Positions 52,199 to 60,793 of a stretch of 64,000 nucleotides of DNA are shown here, in pieces. A program made the position numbers and the translations under genes. Origin of the DNA: JAJDAT01 sp964344185. GTDB lineage: Bacteria > Nitrospinota > Nitrospinia > Nitrospinales > JAJDAT01. The stretch is from contig CAYFMN010000021.1 in the NCBI GenBank assembly GCA_964344185.1, positions 1-64,000 of the forward strand, read 5' to 3'. The first letter of the stretch is position 1. The number at the start of each line of letters is the position of its first letter. Below the pieces are notes generated by a model. It did not search any database. It saw nothing but the letters and a program-made list of their open reading frames with translations, and was not told the origin of the DNA.

Positions 52199-55078
52199 AT
52201 GCATCGGTTAGTTTTTCGGTTTATTTTTAGTTTTTTACTGATTTCATGGGTAGCAAGTTCTTCGGTTTTTGCCTCGCCTATTTCGATTGATTGGTCAAAA
52301 ATTCCAGAAGTTCATCATCAAAAGCTGAAAGACATTCAAAAAGCTCGCGATCAAAAAGCGGCGCCCAACTCAATACTATGTGGTTTAGCCAGAGACGCTT
52401 TTAGATTAGTTTTAGATTTTTTTATTCCCCCCAAAAGTACCGTGACCCCTCCATACGCTGTTTCTATTGCGTTGAATTTATTTCTACCTACTGAATGCTA
52501 CCATACCTGGGCGCATGATAAGGACCCAAGGTATTCGGATAATATTCGAATGACCGGTCCATTTATTAATGGAGTGGGGTATATGACGCATGCGCGTGTT
52601 CGTATTTATTATTCGAAGGAAGCTGTGGAGTGGCTTGAAGGAGGACGTAAAGGGAAAATAAAAGACAAAGCTGTCATTATTAAGGAAATGTTTTATACGA
52701 ATCCCCACCCGGAAAAGGACGGTCCTGACCCTAAACAGATTAACGGATGGGCTGTTATGATTCGGAGTAACCAATCAACTAAAGATGGGTGGTTATGGTT
52801 TTTACATTATCCAAAAGGCAGTCCCACGACGCAAGGGTTATCATATACAGGAGCGCAATATGGGTTGTCTTTTTGTTTATCTTGTCACGCGTCCGCCGAT
52901 AACGATCAAGTAACGTTTATCACTTTGGACAATATATCAGGTGAGAACGTTGTTTCATATTCTTATATAGAACAGCCGCCTGATTCGGTTCCAGATCATT
53001 TATTAAAAGACAAACGGCCAGTGGTGAAATCTTCTTCTGGTCCGCATGGTAATTTTGCCAATAGTTCTAATTTAGGGTCGGAATTATTAAACTCCCCAAT
53101 AAATAGCTTTATTAATGAACATGTGGTGAACTTATTTAAAAAATTGTTTGAAAAAAGTCCTCCCTCATTTATAAAAACTATGCCGGCAGAAAAGGAAATT
53201 CAGGAATTAGCATTTCCTAATAGTTTAACGATGGATCATGCAGTTCCTCAAGCAAATCATTTAGACCAGTTTCTTTCAAGCGACTCCTGCCAAGGATGTC
53301 ATGATGCAACATATCTGCTCAACGGTTTATGGCCTAATATGTTGGTTACAGATAGTATGACAAAACAGTACTATATATCTCCTTTTAGCGAATGGGCGAC
53401 TTCCATGATGGGGTTATCGGGACGTGATCCGGTTTTCCATGCGCAACTGGAGTCAGAGAAGGCTTTGCGGCCAATTTATGGAAAAAATATCGCAAACTTT
53501 TGTTTAAGTTGTCATGCGGTTATGGGGAAACGGCAATACGACCTTGACCGGAAAGCAAAGAGAGAACCTTTTAAAAACTTTTCTGAGGATATTTTATATG
53601 CAACCCCTATTAGCAAAAACCATGAACTGGCTAAAGAGGGTAAATATGGAGCGCTAGCTAGAGATGGAGTATCTTGTACTGTTTGCCATCATGTTATCCC
53701 CAAAGGGTTAGGTACAAAAGAAACTTTTTCTGGGAAATTTAAGGTAGGACCTCCTGATGAAGTATATGGTCCATTTCCAAGCGATCAGATTTTGACATAC
53801 CCTATGAAACAAGCGTTGGGAGTCATTCCAAAATACGGCGAGCAAATTAAGGATAGCGACCTTTGCGGTTCGTGTCATACCGTGGAGCCTCCTAAGATTC
53901 CGCTTAAAGATGGACAAAAGGGTCCTGTTAGGAAGTTTGATTCCTTTAAACATTCCAATGAACAAACTACTTGGATGGAATGGGAAAATAGCGACTTCAA
54001 CAACGAAAAAGAAACTTGCGCCTATTGTCATTTACCAAATCATTTTCCTCCGGCAATGATCAAAGAGGGGAAAACTTCGGCTTTGCCGCCATTTCGGATT
54101 GCCAATATTGAAACTCCAGATTTTCCACAGGTCCCGAACTTAACAGATCCTGGGAATATAGATTTGAAACCCAAAGATGGTTATCGGCGTCATACTTTAG
54201 CGGGACTAAATATTTTTGCTATTAAAATGTTTAATCAATTTCAAAAACTGAACGGCTTTAGTCAGTTTTTCCCTGGAACCCCAGCTCCTCCATTACCGCC
54301 CGACGCTAATCCTGTTCAGCCGCTGGATTTGACGGAACAGGAAATGCTTTGGCAAGCTAAGAACAAAACGGTTCAGCTAAGTTTAGATAGTCTTAAAAAA
54401 GTTGCTGGAAACCTGGAAGCTAAAGTATCAGTAACAAATTTAACCGGTCATAAGTTTCCTACCGGCGTCGGGTTTCGTAGAGCTTTTTTACAATTAAGCG
54501 TCTTAGGGGGAGCGGATGGAAAACAAGTTCTTTGGTCATCTGGTAGAACTTCGCCAGCAGGCGTTTTGATCGATCAAAACGGTAATTGGTTGAAAAGTGA
54601 GTTTACGAAAAACCCTGAGGAACTTCAGGGTGATTATTCATTGATTACGAGACAGGATCAGGTACAAATTTATGAGAATCGAGAAACCAATGATCAAGGA
54701 AAACTAACGACGAGTTTTTTAGGATTATTTAATGAATATAAAGACAATCGTATTTTGCCGAAAGGTTGGTCGGCAACGGGGCCTTTTAATAAAGAGACTG
54801 CTCCGTATGAGAAGGGAGAGCGCGTCAATCCCAAGCCTGATGAAGCTGGCCAAGATCATTTAACTTATAAAATTTCTTTAAATGAAATCCAAGGAGCTAA
54901 ATCGGTTCAGGTTGGACTATATTACCAGTCTATTCCTCCTTATTTTTTAAGAGACCGTTTCGCAACTGGAGGAAACGCGGCTAAACGATTGTATTATTTT
55001 GTTACTCATTTGGATACACAAGATATTGAAAACTGGCGATTGCCATTGGCTACGCTCGTCAAAAAAGACATACCGTGA
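52199..55078 (+). CDS. Exported hexahaem cytochrome c with P460-like N-terminal domain
   Basis: 959 aa, ATG with GGAGGTGG 8 bases upstream, signal peptide ending VFA-S. Six CxxCH haem sites: about residues 226 (CLSCH), 363 (CQGCH), 435 (CLSCH), 492 (CTVCH), 555 (CGSCH) and 606 (CAYCH). The N-terminal ~230 residues (VIIKEMFYTNP, GWAVMIRSNQST, DGWLWFLHYPKG, YGLSFCLSCHASADNDQ) resemble a cytochrome P460-like domain with one haem. The last ~250 residues form a beta-rich domain (VSVTNLTGHKFPTGVGFRR) common at the end of large multihaem cytochromes. Probably a periplasmic or outer-surface redox enzyme or electron conduit; substrate unknown. Confidence 0.88.
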   Translation: MHRLVFRFIFSFLLISWVASSSVFASPISIDWSKIPEVHHQKLKDIQKARDQKAAPNSILCGLARDAFRLVLDFFIPPKSTVTPPYAVSIALNLFLPTECYHTWAHDKDPRYSDNIRMTGPFINGVGYMTHARVRIYYSKEAVEWLEGGRKGKIKDKAVIIKEMFYTNPHPEKDGPDPKQINGWAVMIRSNQSTKDGWLWFLHYPKGSPTTQGLSYTGAQYGLSFCLSCHASADNDQVTFITLDNISGENVVSYSYIEQPPDSVPDHLLKDKRPVVKSSSGPHGNFANSSNLGSELLNSPINSFINEHVVNLFKKLFEKSPPSFIKTMPAEKEIQELAFPNSLTMDHAVPQANHLDQFLSSDSCQGCHDATYLLNGLWPNMLVTDSMTKQYYISPFSEWATSMMGLSGRDPVFHAQLESEKALRPIYGKNIANFCLSCHAVMGKRQYDLDRKAKREPFKNFSEDILYATPISKNHELAKEGKYGALARDGVSCTVCHHVIPKGLGTKETFSGKFKVGPPDEVYGPFPSDQILTYPMKQALGVIPKYGEQIKDSDLCGSCHTVEPPKIPLKDGQKGPVRKFDSFKHSNEQTTWMEWENSDFNNEKETCAYCHLPNHFPPAMIKEGKTSALPPFRIANIETPDFPQVPNLTDPGNIDLKPKDGYRRHTLAGLNIFAIKMFNQFQKLNGFSQFFPGTPAPPLPPDANPVQPLDLTEQEMLWQAKNKTVQLSLDSLKKVAGNLEAKVSVTNLTGHKFPTGVGFRRAFLQLSVLGGADGKQVLWSSGRTSPAGVLIDQNGNWLKSEFTKNPEELQGDYSLITRQDQVQIYENRETNDQGKLTTSFLGLFNEYKDNRILPKGWSATGPFNKETAPYEKGERVNPKPDEAGQDHLTYKISLNEIQGAKSVQVGLYYQSIPPYFLRDRFATGGNAAKRLYYFVTHLDTQDIENWRLPLATLVKKDIP

Positions 55079-55240
55079 AACCGTTAAGTTAATACAATAT
55101 TTGTGGTTTTGAAATTTTTGAAACAGTTTGACTTACTTTTTTTTAAAAAAACTTTCTAAGGTCGTATAATAATTAAATGACTAAAAAAGTTGTACTGAAT
55201 AGTCTTATAATAAAAATAAAGAAATAATTAAAAAATTATT

Positions 55241-55822
55241 ATGAAGCGATTTATTAACTTAAATTTAATTCGATCTTTTGTATTTAAGGTTTGGGTCTTA
55301 TTTTTTTTATTAGTTATTAATACTCAGGCGTTGGCGTTCAAGGACAATTCTGGCGAGTATGCTTTGAAAGCGGGTTTTTTGTATAATTTCACCCAGTTTA
55401 TAAGGTGGCCTGAAGAAACCGCTTCTCTAAGCGATCAATTTTACGCTCCTTTTGATTTTTCATTGTGTGTCGTTGGGCGCGACCCTTTTGGCGACCTTTT
55501 GGAAGTGTTAGCGGAGAATTTGAAAGCGCAAGGCAGACCGATGAATGTAATTCGACTTGGGATGGACGATCCTTGGTATGAATGCCACATTCTTTTTGTT
55601 CCCAAAGAAGAAAATCGTCATATGGATGTAATATTAAAAAAAGTTGCGAGTTCCCCTGTTTTGGTTATTGGCGAGGAGTCGTCAACCTCTCAAATGAAAC
55701 CTGCCATAAACTTCCTGATAAAAAATGACACCATTCAATTTACTATTAATAAAGACGCGATAAAAAGGAGCCGTCTTAGAGTCGATTCTGAGTTGTTGGA
55801 TATTGCGTTAGAAGTTAATTAA
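55241..55822 (+). CDS. YfiR family (DUF4154) periplasmic protein
   Basis: 193 aa with signal peptide (ending ALA-F). Family hallmark EYALKAGFLYNFTQFIRWPEE near the N-terminus, FSLCVVGRDPFGDLLE, a CHILFV segment and the C-terminal SRLRVDSELLDIALEV. In Pseudomonas, YfiR represses the CHASE8-bearing membrane protein YfiN from the periplasm and is controlled by redox and an outer-membrane partner. Here the next gene, overlapping by one base (TAATG), is a CHASE8-like histidine kinase instead of a cyclase. Confidence 0.88.
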   Translation: MKRFINLNLIRSFVFKVWVLFFLLVINTQALAFKDNSGEYALKAGFLYNFTQFIRWPEETASLSDQFYAPFDFSLCVVGRDPFGDLLEVLAENLKAQGRPMNVIRLGMDDPWYECHILFVPKEENRHMDVILKKVASSPVLVIGEESSTSQMKPAINFLIKNDTIQFTINKDAIKRSRLRVDSELLDIALEVN

Positions 55823-57262
55823 TGTTTGGGTTTAAAAAGCTCAACCTGCGCGGTAAATTGATTTTAATTTTGCTCTCCATGGCGTTATTAACGCTACTGG
55901 TTGCCGCTAGTCTTTTTTCTTACAACGATTTAAGTATTTTTAAAAAAAATCTTGTTCGTCATAATATGACTATTGCCGATTCCGCCGGAAGTATGGCGCG
56001 TGCGGCTCTGCTTTTCGAAGACTCAAGGAGGGGAATTGAGATTTTAGAGTCTCTTCTGGCTAGAGAAAAACAGATAGAATTTGCGGCTCTTTATGACGCA
56101 AATGGCGATCTGTTTGTTAAATACTCTCGCAAATCGTCTTCCTCTTTTCAAGGGCCAAATTTAAACTCTCAAATATATGATTTTGTAAATGGACACTTTG
56201 AGATACTTCAAAATATTTTTTTAAAAGGGAAATCTATTGGTAAAATTTATTTGCATGCCAATATGGATGCGTTTAATGCCCAATTAAAAAATTACGTTTA
56301 TCTTGTAAGTTTTATTTTGTTGATTACTTTGGCTATTTCTTTTGTTCTTTCCATCCCTCTTCAAAGTATAATTTCAAAACCAATAATTGCCTTGGCGGCA
56401 ATGGAAAAACGCATTTCACAAAAAGGAGATTATTCGATTAGGGCTTATCATGACAGCTCCGACGAGATTGGCTTGTTATATAAACAATTTAATGAAATGT
56501 TGTCCCAAATCGAAACGAGGGATAAAGACTTAGTTCAATTCAAACAAAACTTGGAAAACTCATGCGACCAGTTGCGGCATCTAAATAATAGAATGCAATC
56601 GATTCGTGAAGAGGAAAGCGCGCGAATTTCTCGCGAAGTACACGATGAATTAGGACAAATGCTAACCGCCTTAAAAATGGATTTAACCTCTGTAAAAAAT
56701 ATGTTTCCTAAAGGCTTCGAAGACCAGGAAGCGAAGATTGAAGGAATACTGTTATTTGTCGACCAGACTATTGATACGGTTAGGAAAATTGCCACCCGAT
56801 TTACGACCTGAAGTTTTAGACCATCTGGGTCTTTCAGAAGCGTTAGAGTGGTACGCTGAAGACTTTCAGGAAAGAGTGGGTAAGGAGTGGAAATTGGAGT
56901 TTAGTGTTCAAGAAGTATCATTGGAACCCGATCTAGCAATGGCGTTATTTAGGATATATCAGGAAGCTTTGACTAACATTGCCAGGCATGCAAATGCTTC
57001 AAAAATTCAGGTGAAATTACAAAAGATAAAAGATTCTTTATTACTTGAAATTATTGATAATGGGAAAGGGATCGCAGCGCCTGAAATGTCTAATCCAAAA
57101 TCGCTGGGTCTGATGGGAATGAGAGAGCGTGCGCGCGTTTGGGGGGGACAAGTTTTTGTTTTAAGCCAATCAGGTTATGGGACTTCTATCAAGGTTAATA
57201 TACCTCTGGGAGATGGTTTTAGTGAAGCTAAAGAAAAAGTGAACATATATCAGGTTAAATAA
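55822..57262 (+). pseudogene. CHASE8-like/HAMP histidine kinase split by a one-base frameshift
   Basis: Reading frame 55822-56811 encodes an N-terminal membrane helix, a CHASE8-like periplasmic domain (MTIADSAGSMARAALLFED), a second helix, HAMP (QSIISKPIIALAAMEKRI) and a HisKA_3 H-box (SREVHDELGQMLTALKMD), then stops early. The +1 frame from ~56795 to 57262 carries the rest: TDLRPEVLDHLGLSEALEWY, N-box YQEALTNIARHAN, DNGKGI and GLMGMRERARVWGG. Removing one C from CCC at 56795-56797 restores one 479-aa NarX/DesK-type kinase without other defects. It may be a sequencing or assembly error or a recent inactivating mutation. The cognate regulator starts 2 bases later. Confidence 0.85.
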
Positions 57263-57264
57263 TA

Positions 57265-57909
57265 ATGGCAAAAAAAATAAAGGTCTTAATTGCGGACGAC
57301 CATGTAGTGGTTCGAGAGGGTTTGGCGCAGCTTCTTTCTAAAACGGATGATATTGTCGTTGCATGTGAGGCTGGAAATGGGCAGCAAGTATTAGAAAGAG
57401 TCGCTAGCAATGAACTTGATGTTGTTTTATTGGATATATCAATGCCAGGAAAACCTTCTTTAGAAACCCTAAAAGAAATCAAGCTTACTAATCCAAAGTT
57501 GCCTATATTGGTTTTAAGTATGTATTCTGAAGATCGTTTTGCTGTCAGGTATCTAAAAGCCGGAGCTTCAGGATATCTAACAAAGGAAAGCGCCGGGGAT
57601 CAATTGGTTCAAGCCATTAGAAAAATTCATGATGGTTTTAAATTTATTAGCCCACAACTAACTGAAAAGCTTGCGTTTAGTATTTTTGAATCCGATAAGC
57701 CTCCTCATGAAACTCTTTCTGATCGTGAGTTCCAAGTTATGTGTTTATTAGCTTCAGGAAAAACTGTTTCCCAAATAGCTAAAGAACTTTGTGTTAGCCC
57801 TAATACGATTAGCACTCATCGCGTTCGTATTCTAGAAAAAATGAATATAAAAAATAACGCTCAACTTACTTTATATGCTCTCCAAAATGGTTTAGTAGAA
57901 AATATTTAA
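57265..57909 (+). CDS. NarL/FixJ-type response regulator
   Basis: 214 aa. Receiver with DDHVVVREG, phospho-acceptor Asp in VVLLDISMPG, LSMYSE (Thr/Ser position) and TKESAG containing the conserved Lys. LuxR-type HTH: LSDREFQVMCLLASGKTVSQIAKELCVSPNTISTHRVRILEKM. It should be phosphorylated by the upstream HisKA_3 kinase. Forms the end of the YfiR-kinase-regulator operon; targets unknown. Confidence 0.93.
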   Translation: MAKKIKVLIADDHVVVREGLAQLLSKTDDIVVACEAGNGQQVLERVASNELDVVLLDISMPGKPSLETLKEIKLTNPKLPILVLSMYSEDRFAVRYLKAGASGYLTKESAGDQLVQAIRKIHDGFKFISPQLTEKLAFSIFESDKPPHETLSDREFQVMCLLASGKTVSQIAKELCVSPNTISTHRVRILEKMNIKNNAQLTLYALQNGLVENI

Positions 57910-58289
57910 TTCCCTTCCTTGATTCTACTAGCGTAATCACCATTCATTTTTAAACCAAAAAATATTACCCAACCCGCTTTCCTCCTTTGTAGGGGAATCA
58001 CTACATATTACAAGGAAATTTCTAAAATAAATTAAAGGTTTTAGGGACTGTATTGTCCTTTGCCATTTACTAAAATTAAGCTCGATTGAATGCTTTTTCA
58101 TTCGTTAGCGCTAATTTTTTAGGTTTGAGTAAATGACTATACAGAAATTTGGTTATTGGACGGTTGAATTGAATTTACTGTTTGCATTGGGACTTATTAT
58201 CTTTTTTACCTGTTTTTAATCGGGTCGTTGAAAGCAAACAGCTTCATAAAAGCAGTTCTCCAAAGATCGCCAAATAAGGGGAAAATAAA
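57910..58289 (+). other. 380-base intergenic region with a dyad site
   Basis: Between the NarL regulator and the pseudo-receiver gene. It contains an inverted repeat TGTAG-N8-CTACA (57988-58005), flanked further out by TTTCCT and AGGAAA, which could be a binding site for the adjacent LuxR-type regulator or a structured 3' end. A 28-codon hydrophobic ORF lies at 58133-58219. No other signal is evident. Confidence 0.4.
58133..58219 (+). CDS. Possible 28-aa hydrophobic peptide
   Basis: ATG ORF of 28 codons, MTIQKFGYWTVELNL followed by a membrane-like stretch (LFALGLIIFFTCF). No strong ribosome-binding site (only GGTTTGAG 5' of it). Its single-helix form would suit a small membrane regulator, but it may be chance. 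Confidence 0.22.
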   Translation: MTIQKFGYWTVELNLLFALGLIIFFTCF

Positions 58290-58694
58290 ATGGCTAAAAA
58301 CGCTGAAATTCTAATAGTAGACGACAATACTTTATACAGTTTGTATCTGAAGGTTAAATTAGAAAACCGAGGTTATGAGAATATCGATATTGTCAATGGA
58401 GCCGAGGGGGTTCTTTCTTATCTTGAAGAAAAAAATTATCGCTTAATTATTTGTCCTAGCGTTCTTCCAGAAATGTTAGCTTCCGAATTAATGGTTACCA
58501 TTAAGTACAAGTTCCCTGAAAGAGAGCTAAATTATCTTGTTTTGGTAAATGAAAAAGAAGCGGTTTTGTATGAAAAAGAAATACTATTTGGCCAAGTTTT
58601 TTATTACACAGGAAGTCCTATTGACGTGGACACATTTGATGAAATTGTTCAAAAGATGCTTGAAGATAAAGCCGATGCCGCCTCGAATTCATAA
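58290..58694 (+). CDS. Stand-alone pseudo-receiver protein
   Basis: 134 aa with receiver-domain fold signature: ILIVDDNTLYSLYLKVKLENRGY keeps the acidic pair D11-D12. The phospho-acceptor position is Pro56 (IICPSVLPEM in place of the usual LxDxxLP), the Thr/Ser switch is Asn (LVLVNEKE) and the conserved Lys is Ser (TGSPIDVDTF). It cannot be phosphorylated in the usual way and probably acts as a constitutive or ligand-controlled partner. Preceded by GGGGAAAA 6 bases before the ATG. Confidence 0.82.
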   Translation: MAKNAEILIVDDNTLYSLYLKVKLENRGYENIDIVNGAEGVLSYLEEKNYRLIICPSVLPEMLASELMVTIKYKFPERELNYLVLVNEKEAVLYEKEILFGQVFYYTGSPIDVDTFDEIVQKMLEDKADAASNS

Positions 58695-58800
58695 TTTTAT
58701 TTAAAGAGATTTACTGGTTTAGCTTTAAAAATTAACCAAATCAATAATATTAAAATTGGAAATTATGTTGAATAACAAGCAGGTAACTTGGAAGGGCGCA

Positions 58801-59169
58801 ATGAAAATGAAAGTTTTGGTGGTCGACGACTCTGAGCCGGTTGGAGAACGAATCTTAACCATGTTATCTGATATTAAAAACGTTCAGTCCATTGGTAGAG
58901 TGGCTAGTTTGACTGAGGCGAGAGAAGCTTTGCCCTGGTTGAAACCAGATTTAATGATCTTGGATATTCAGCTACCTGATGGAAATGGAATGGATTTTAT
59001 TAAAATAGTTAAAGAAGCCGAGCATCCTACCAAAATAATGGTTTTGACTAACCATTCATTACCGATTTTTCGCAAGAAATGTGAAAAGTTAGGAGCGGAT
59101 TTTTTTCTAGATAAAGCGAAGGATTTCTCTTTAATTTCGAAAATTTGCGGAAGTCTGGCAGATGTTTGA
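58801..59169 (+). CDS. Single-domain response regulator (receiver only)
   Basis: 122 aa from the ATG at 58801, which has GGAAGGG 5 bases upstream; the frame also allows a start at 58756. Complete receiver: VVDDSEPVGE, phospho-acceptor D55 in LMILDIQLPDGNG, VLTNHS and FFLDKAKDF with the Lys. No output domain. It may pass phosphoryl groups or bind a partner such as the pseudo-receiver encoded 106 bases upstream. Confidence 0.88.
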   Translation: MKMKVLVVDDSEPVGERILTMLSDIKNVQSIGRVASLTEAREALPWLKPDLMILDIQLPDGNGMDFIKIVKEAEHPTKIMVLTNHSLPIFRKKCEKLGADFFLDKAKDFSLISKICGSLADV

Positions 59170-59272
59170 AAAAATAATTTTGAAAAAGGAAAAATTTTAA
59201 GCGTAATATTATCAATGGGTTAGTTTTTCCTAAATTAAGAAAAATTAGGTTTTTTGAGGGGGCTCAGGTTCG

Positions 59273-59437
59273 ATGAATTCACAAAAAAACGAAAAATCTA
59301 CGCAAAAAAATATTGATATTCCGATTAGTCAAAAACCGAAAATTGACTTGGAAAAAAAACTTCATTCCGAGAACGCTAAAGTTTTTCAACAAATATTTGG
59401 AGAGAAGGCTCCTGAAAAAAAAACTTCTTCAAAATGA
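59273..59437 (+). CDS. Small charged protein, 54 aa
   Basis: ATG ORF of 54 codons, Lys/Gln/Ser-rich (MNSQKNEKSTQKNIDIP, then LHSENAKVFQQIFGEKAPEKK). GAGGGGG lies about 12 bases upstream. No membrane segment. In the same direction and 103 bases after the receiver gene. Unrecognised; plausible but not certain. Confidence 0.45.
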   Translation: MNSQKNEKSTQKNIDIPISQKPKIDLEKKLHSENAKVFQQIFGEKAPEKKTSSK

Positions 59438-59531
59438 TAATATCTTTTCAAAAAACTTTTGAGAAGTATGAGCTATAAAAATAATTTGGTTTGGGAAAGG
59501 GTAAAAAACGATTTTTCAAATAATATCAAAA

Positions 59532-60470
59532 CTACAATTCGGCTGGCAGTTGAGAAGAACTCCAGTCCCACCAGGAACCGTCATAATTTCTTGCTTTGAA
59601 CCCTAAGTACCTTAAAACAAAATAAGCCATAGCAGAACGTACGCCTCCGGTACAATAGACAACAACATCTTTATGAGCTGTAATATCGTAATTTTTTAAT
59701 ATTTTAATTAATGAATCTTTATCTTTTAGCAATCCTTCCTTATTAAAAAAGTCTCTCCAGTCAATATGAACAGCTCCAGGGATGTGGCCCCCCTTTTGAG
59801 ACCCATATGGGGTCGCGCCTTTAAATTCGTTTAATGTTCGCGTATCAATTATAGAAAGATTAGAGTCGCTCAATCTGTCTCTAATCCAACCTTGGTTGGC
59901 AATTACTGAATTATTTAGTTGAATATCCGACGCTTTGAATTTGGATTTGATGACTTTTATTCCACGCCCTCGCTCAATTTTATTTCCCGCTTTTTGCCAA
60001 AGTTCCATCCCTCCTTCCAAAATAGACGCATTCTCAAAACCTAAATAGTGAAACATCCATAAAAAGCGCCCATCGGTTCGCCAAGGGTCTTGTGGATCTC
60101 CATAAATAATGATTTTTTTGTGTTTATCGACACCCAATTCGGAAATTTTGTTCGCTAAAGAGTTTAAATCATTAATAATGACCCCTGGAACTCCGTTTCT
60201 GGTTTCAGTAAAATTTTTCCAATTTGGTAAGTGAATAGCGCCAGGAATATGTCCTAAGAGGAACTTCCAGGTAGACCGGGCATCCAAAAAAACAGTTTCA
60301 TTTTGGGAATATTTTGATAAATCTTCTGCGTGGGAAAGGATTGAAAAATAGTCTTTTGCTATTGAAATACCTCTATTTGTAACAATAGTGGTAACAAACA
60401 AAAATAGCAAAAAGGGGAATTTAATTTTTCTTGACAAAGTAAGGGACCCACTAGTAATATCTTTATTCAT
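59532..60470 (-). CDS. Exported double-domain rhodanese (sulfurtransferase)
   Basis: 312 aa. Hydrophobic signal (~17-38). Two rhodanese domains: the first (~45-165; LDARSTWKFLLGHIPGAIHLP) has no Cys at the active-site loop (IIYGDPQDPW), so it is inactive; the second (~195-312; IDTRTLNEF, GHIPGAVHIDWRDFF) has catalytic Cys273 in VYCTGGVRSA. It would transfer sulfane sulfur, for instance from thiosulfate to cyanide or a thiol acceptor, in the periplasm. The loop CTGGVR matches the thiosulfate sulfurtransferase group. Divergent from the gene at 60794. Confidence 0.9.
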   Translation of the reverse strand: MNKDITSGSLTLSRKIKFPFLLFLFVTTIVTNRGISIAKDYFSILSHAEDLSKYSQNETVFLDARSTWKFLLGHIPGAIHLPNWKNFTETRNGVPGVIINDLNSLANKISELGVDKHKKIIIYGDPQDPWRTDGRFLWMFHYLGFENASILEGGMELWQKAGNKIERGRGIKVIKSKFKASDIQLNNSVIANQGWIRDRLSDSNLSIIDTRTLNEFKGATPYGSQKGGHIPGAVHIDWRDFFNKEGLLKDKDSLIKILKNYDITAHKDVVVYCTGGVRSAMAYFVLRYLGFKARNYDGSWWDWSSSQLPAEL

Positions 60471-60793
60471 TTTTTGCCATGTCTCTTTAAAAACCGTTAA
60501 AACAGCAAGCTTTTGTTGTTCTAATTAAAGATTACTGTTGTTGAAGCGATATGAAGTTGTGGCGCTTGAAAGAGGGACACAATTCTTTGGACCCCCTCCT
60601 GTGATAATAAGAAGGTTTCTTTAAGATTAAGTATAATTCAATTAAATATTTTTTCAAATCAAGCTCTTATTAGAGAAGAGCTTTTTTGTTTTTGAGCGGT
60701 ATTTATAACGAATAGATTAAGGCCAAAGGCTTTTATAAAAGTAAATTTGTTTCGTCGATAGTTCGTTCAGAATTTTTGATTTTGGGAGAAATC
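60471..60793 (+). other. Divergent spacer with leader-like ORF and orphan hairpin
   Basis: 323 bases between the rhodanese and the coiled-coil membrane protein. It contains a 17-codon ORF (60551-60604; MKLWRLKEGHNSLDPLL) and, 57 bases later, a plus-strand terminator hairpin. Nothing else was recognised. Confidence 0.4.
60661..60693 (+). terminator. Rho-independent terminator-like hairpin in a leader
   Basis: Perfect 8-bp stem AAGCTCTT / AAGAGCTT with a 7-base loop, followed by TTTTTTGTTTTT. No plus-strand gene ends before it, so it must end a small RNA or act as an attenuator for the gene at 60794. Confidence 0.7.

Noticed and set aside
55128..55170. TTGACT and TATAAT upstream of the YfiR gene as a sigma-70 promoter
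   Set aside because: The two hexamers are 31 bases apart, far from the usual 17; only the -10-like element stands, which is common in AT-rich DNA.
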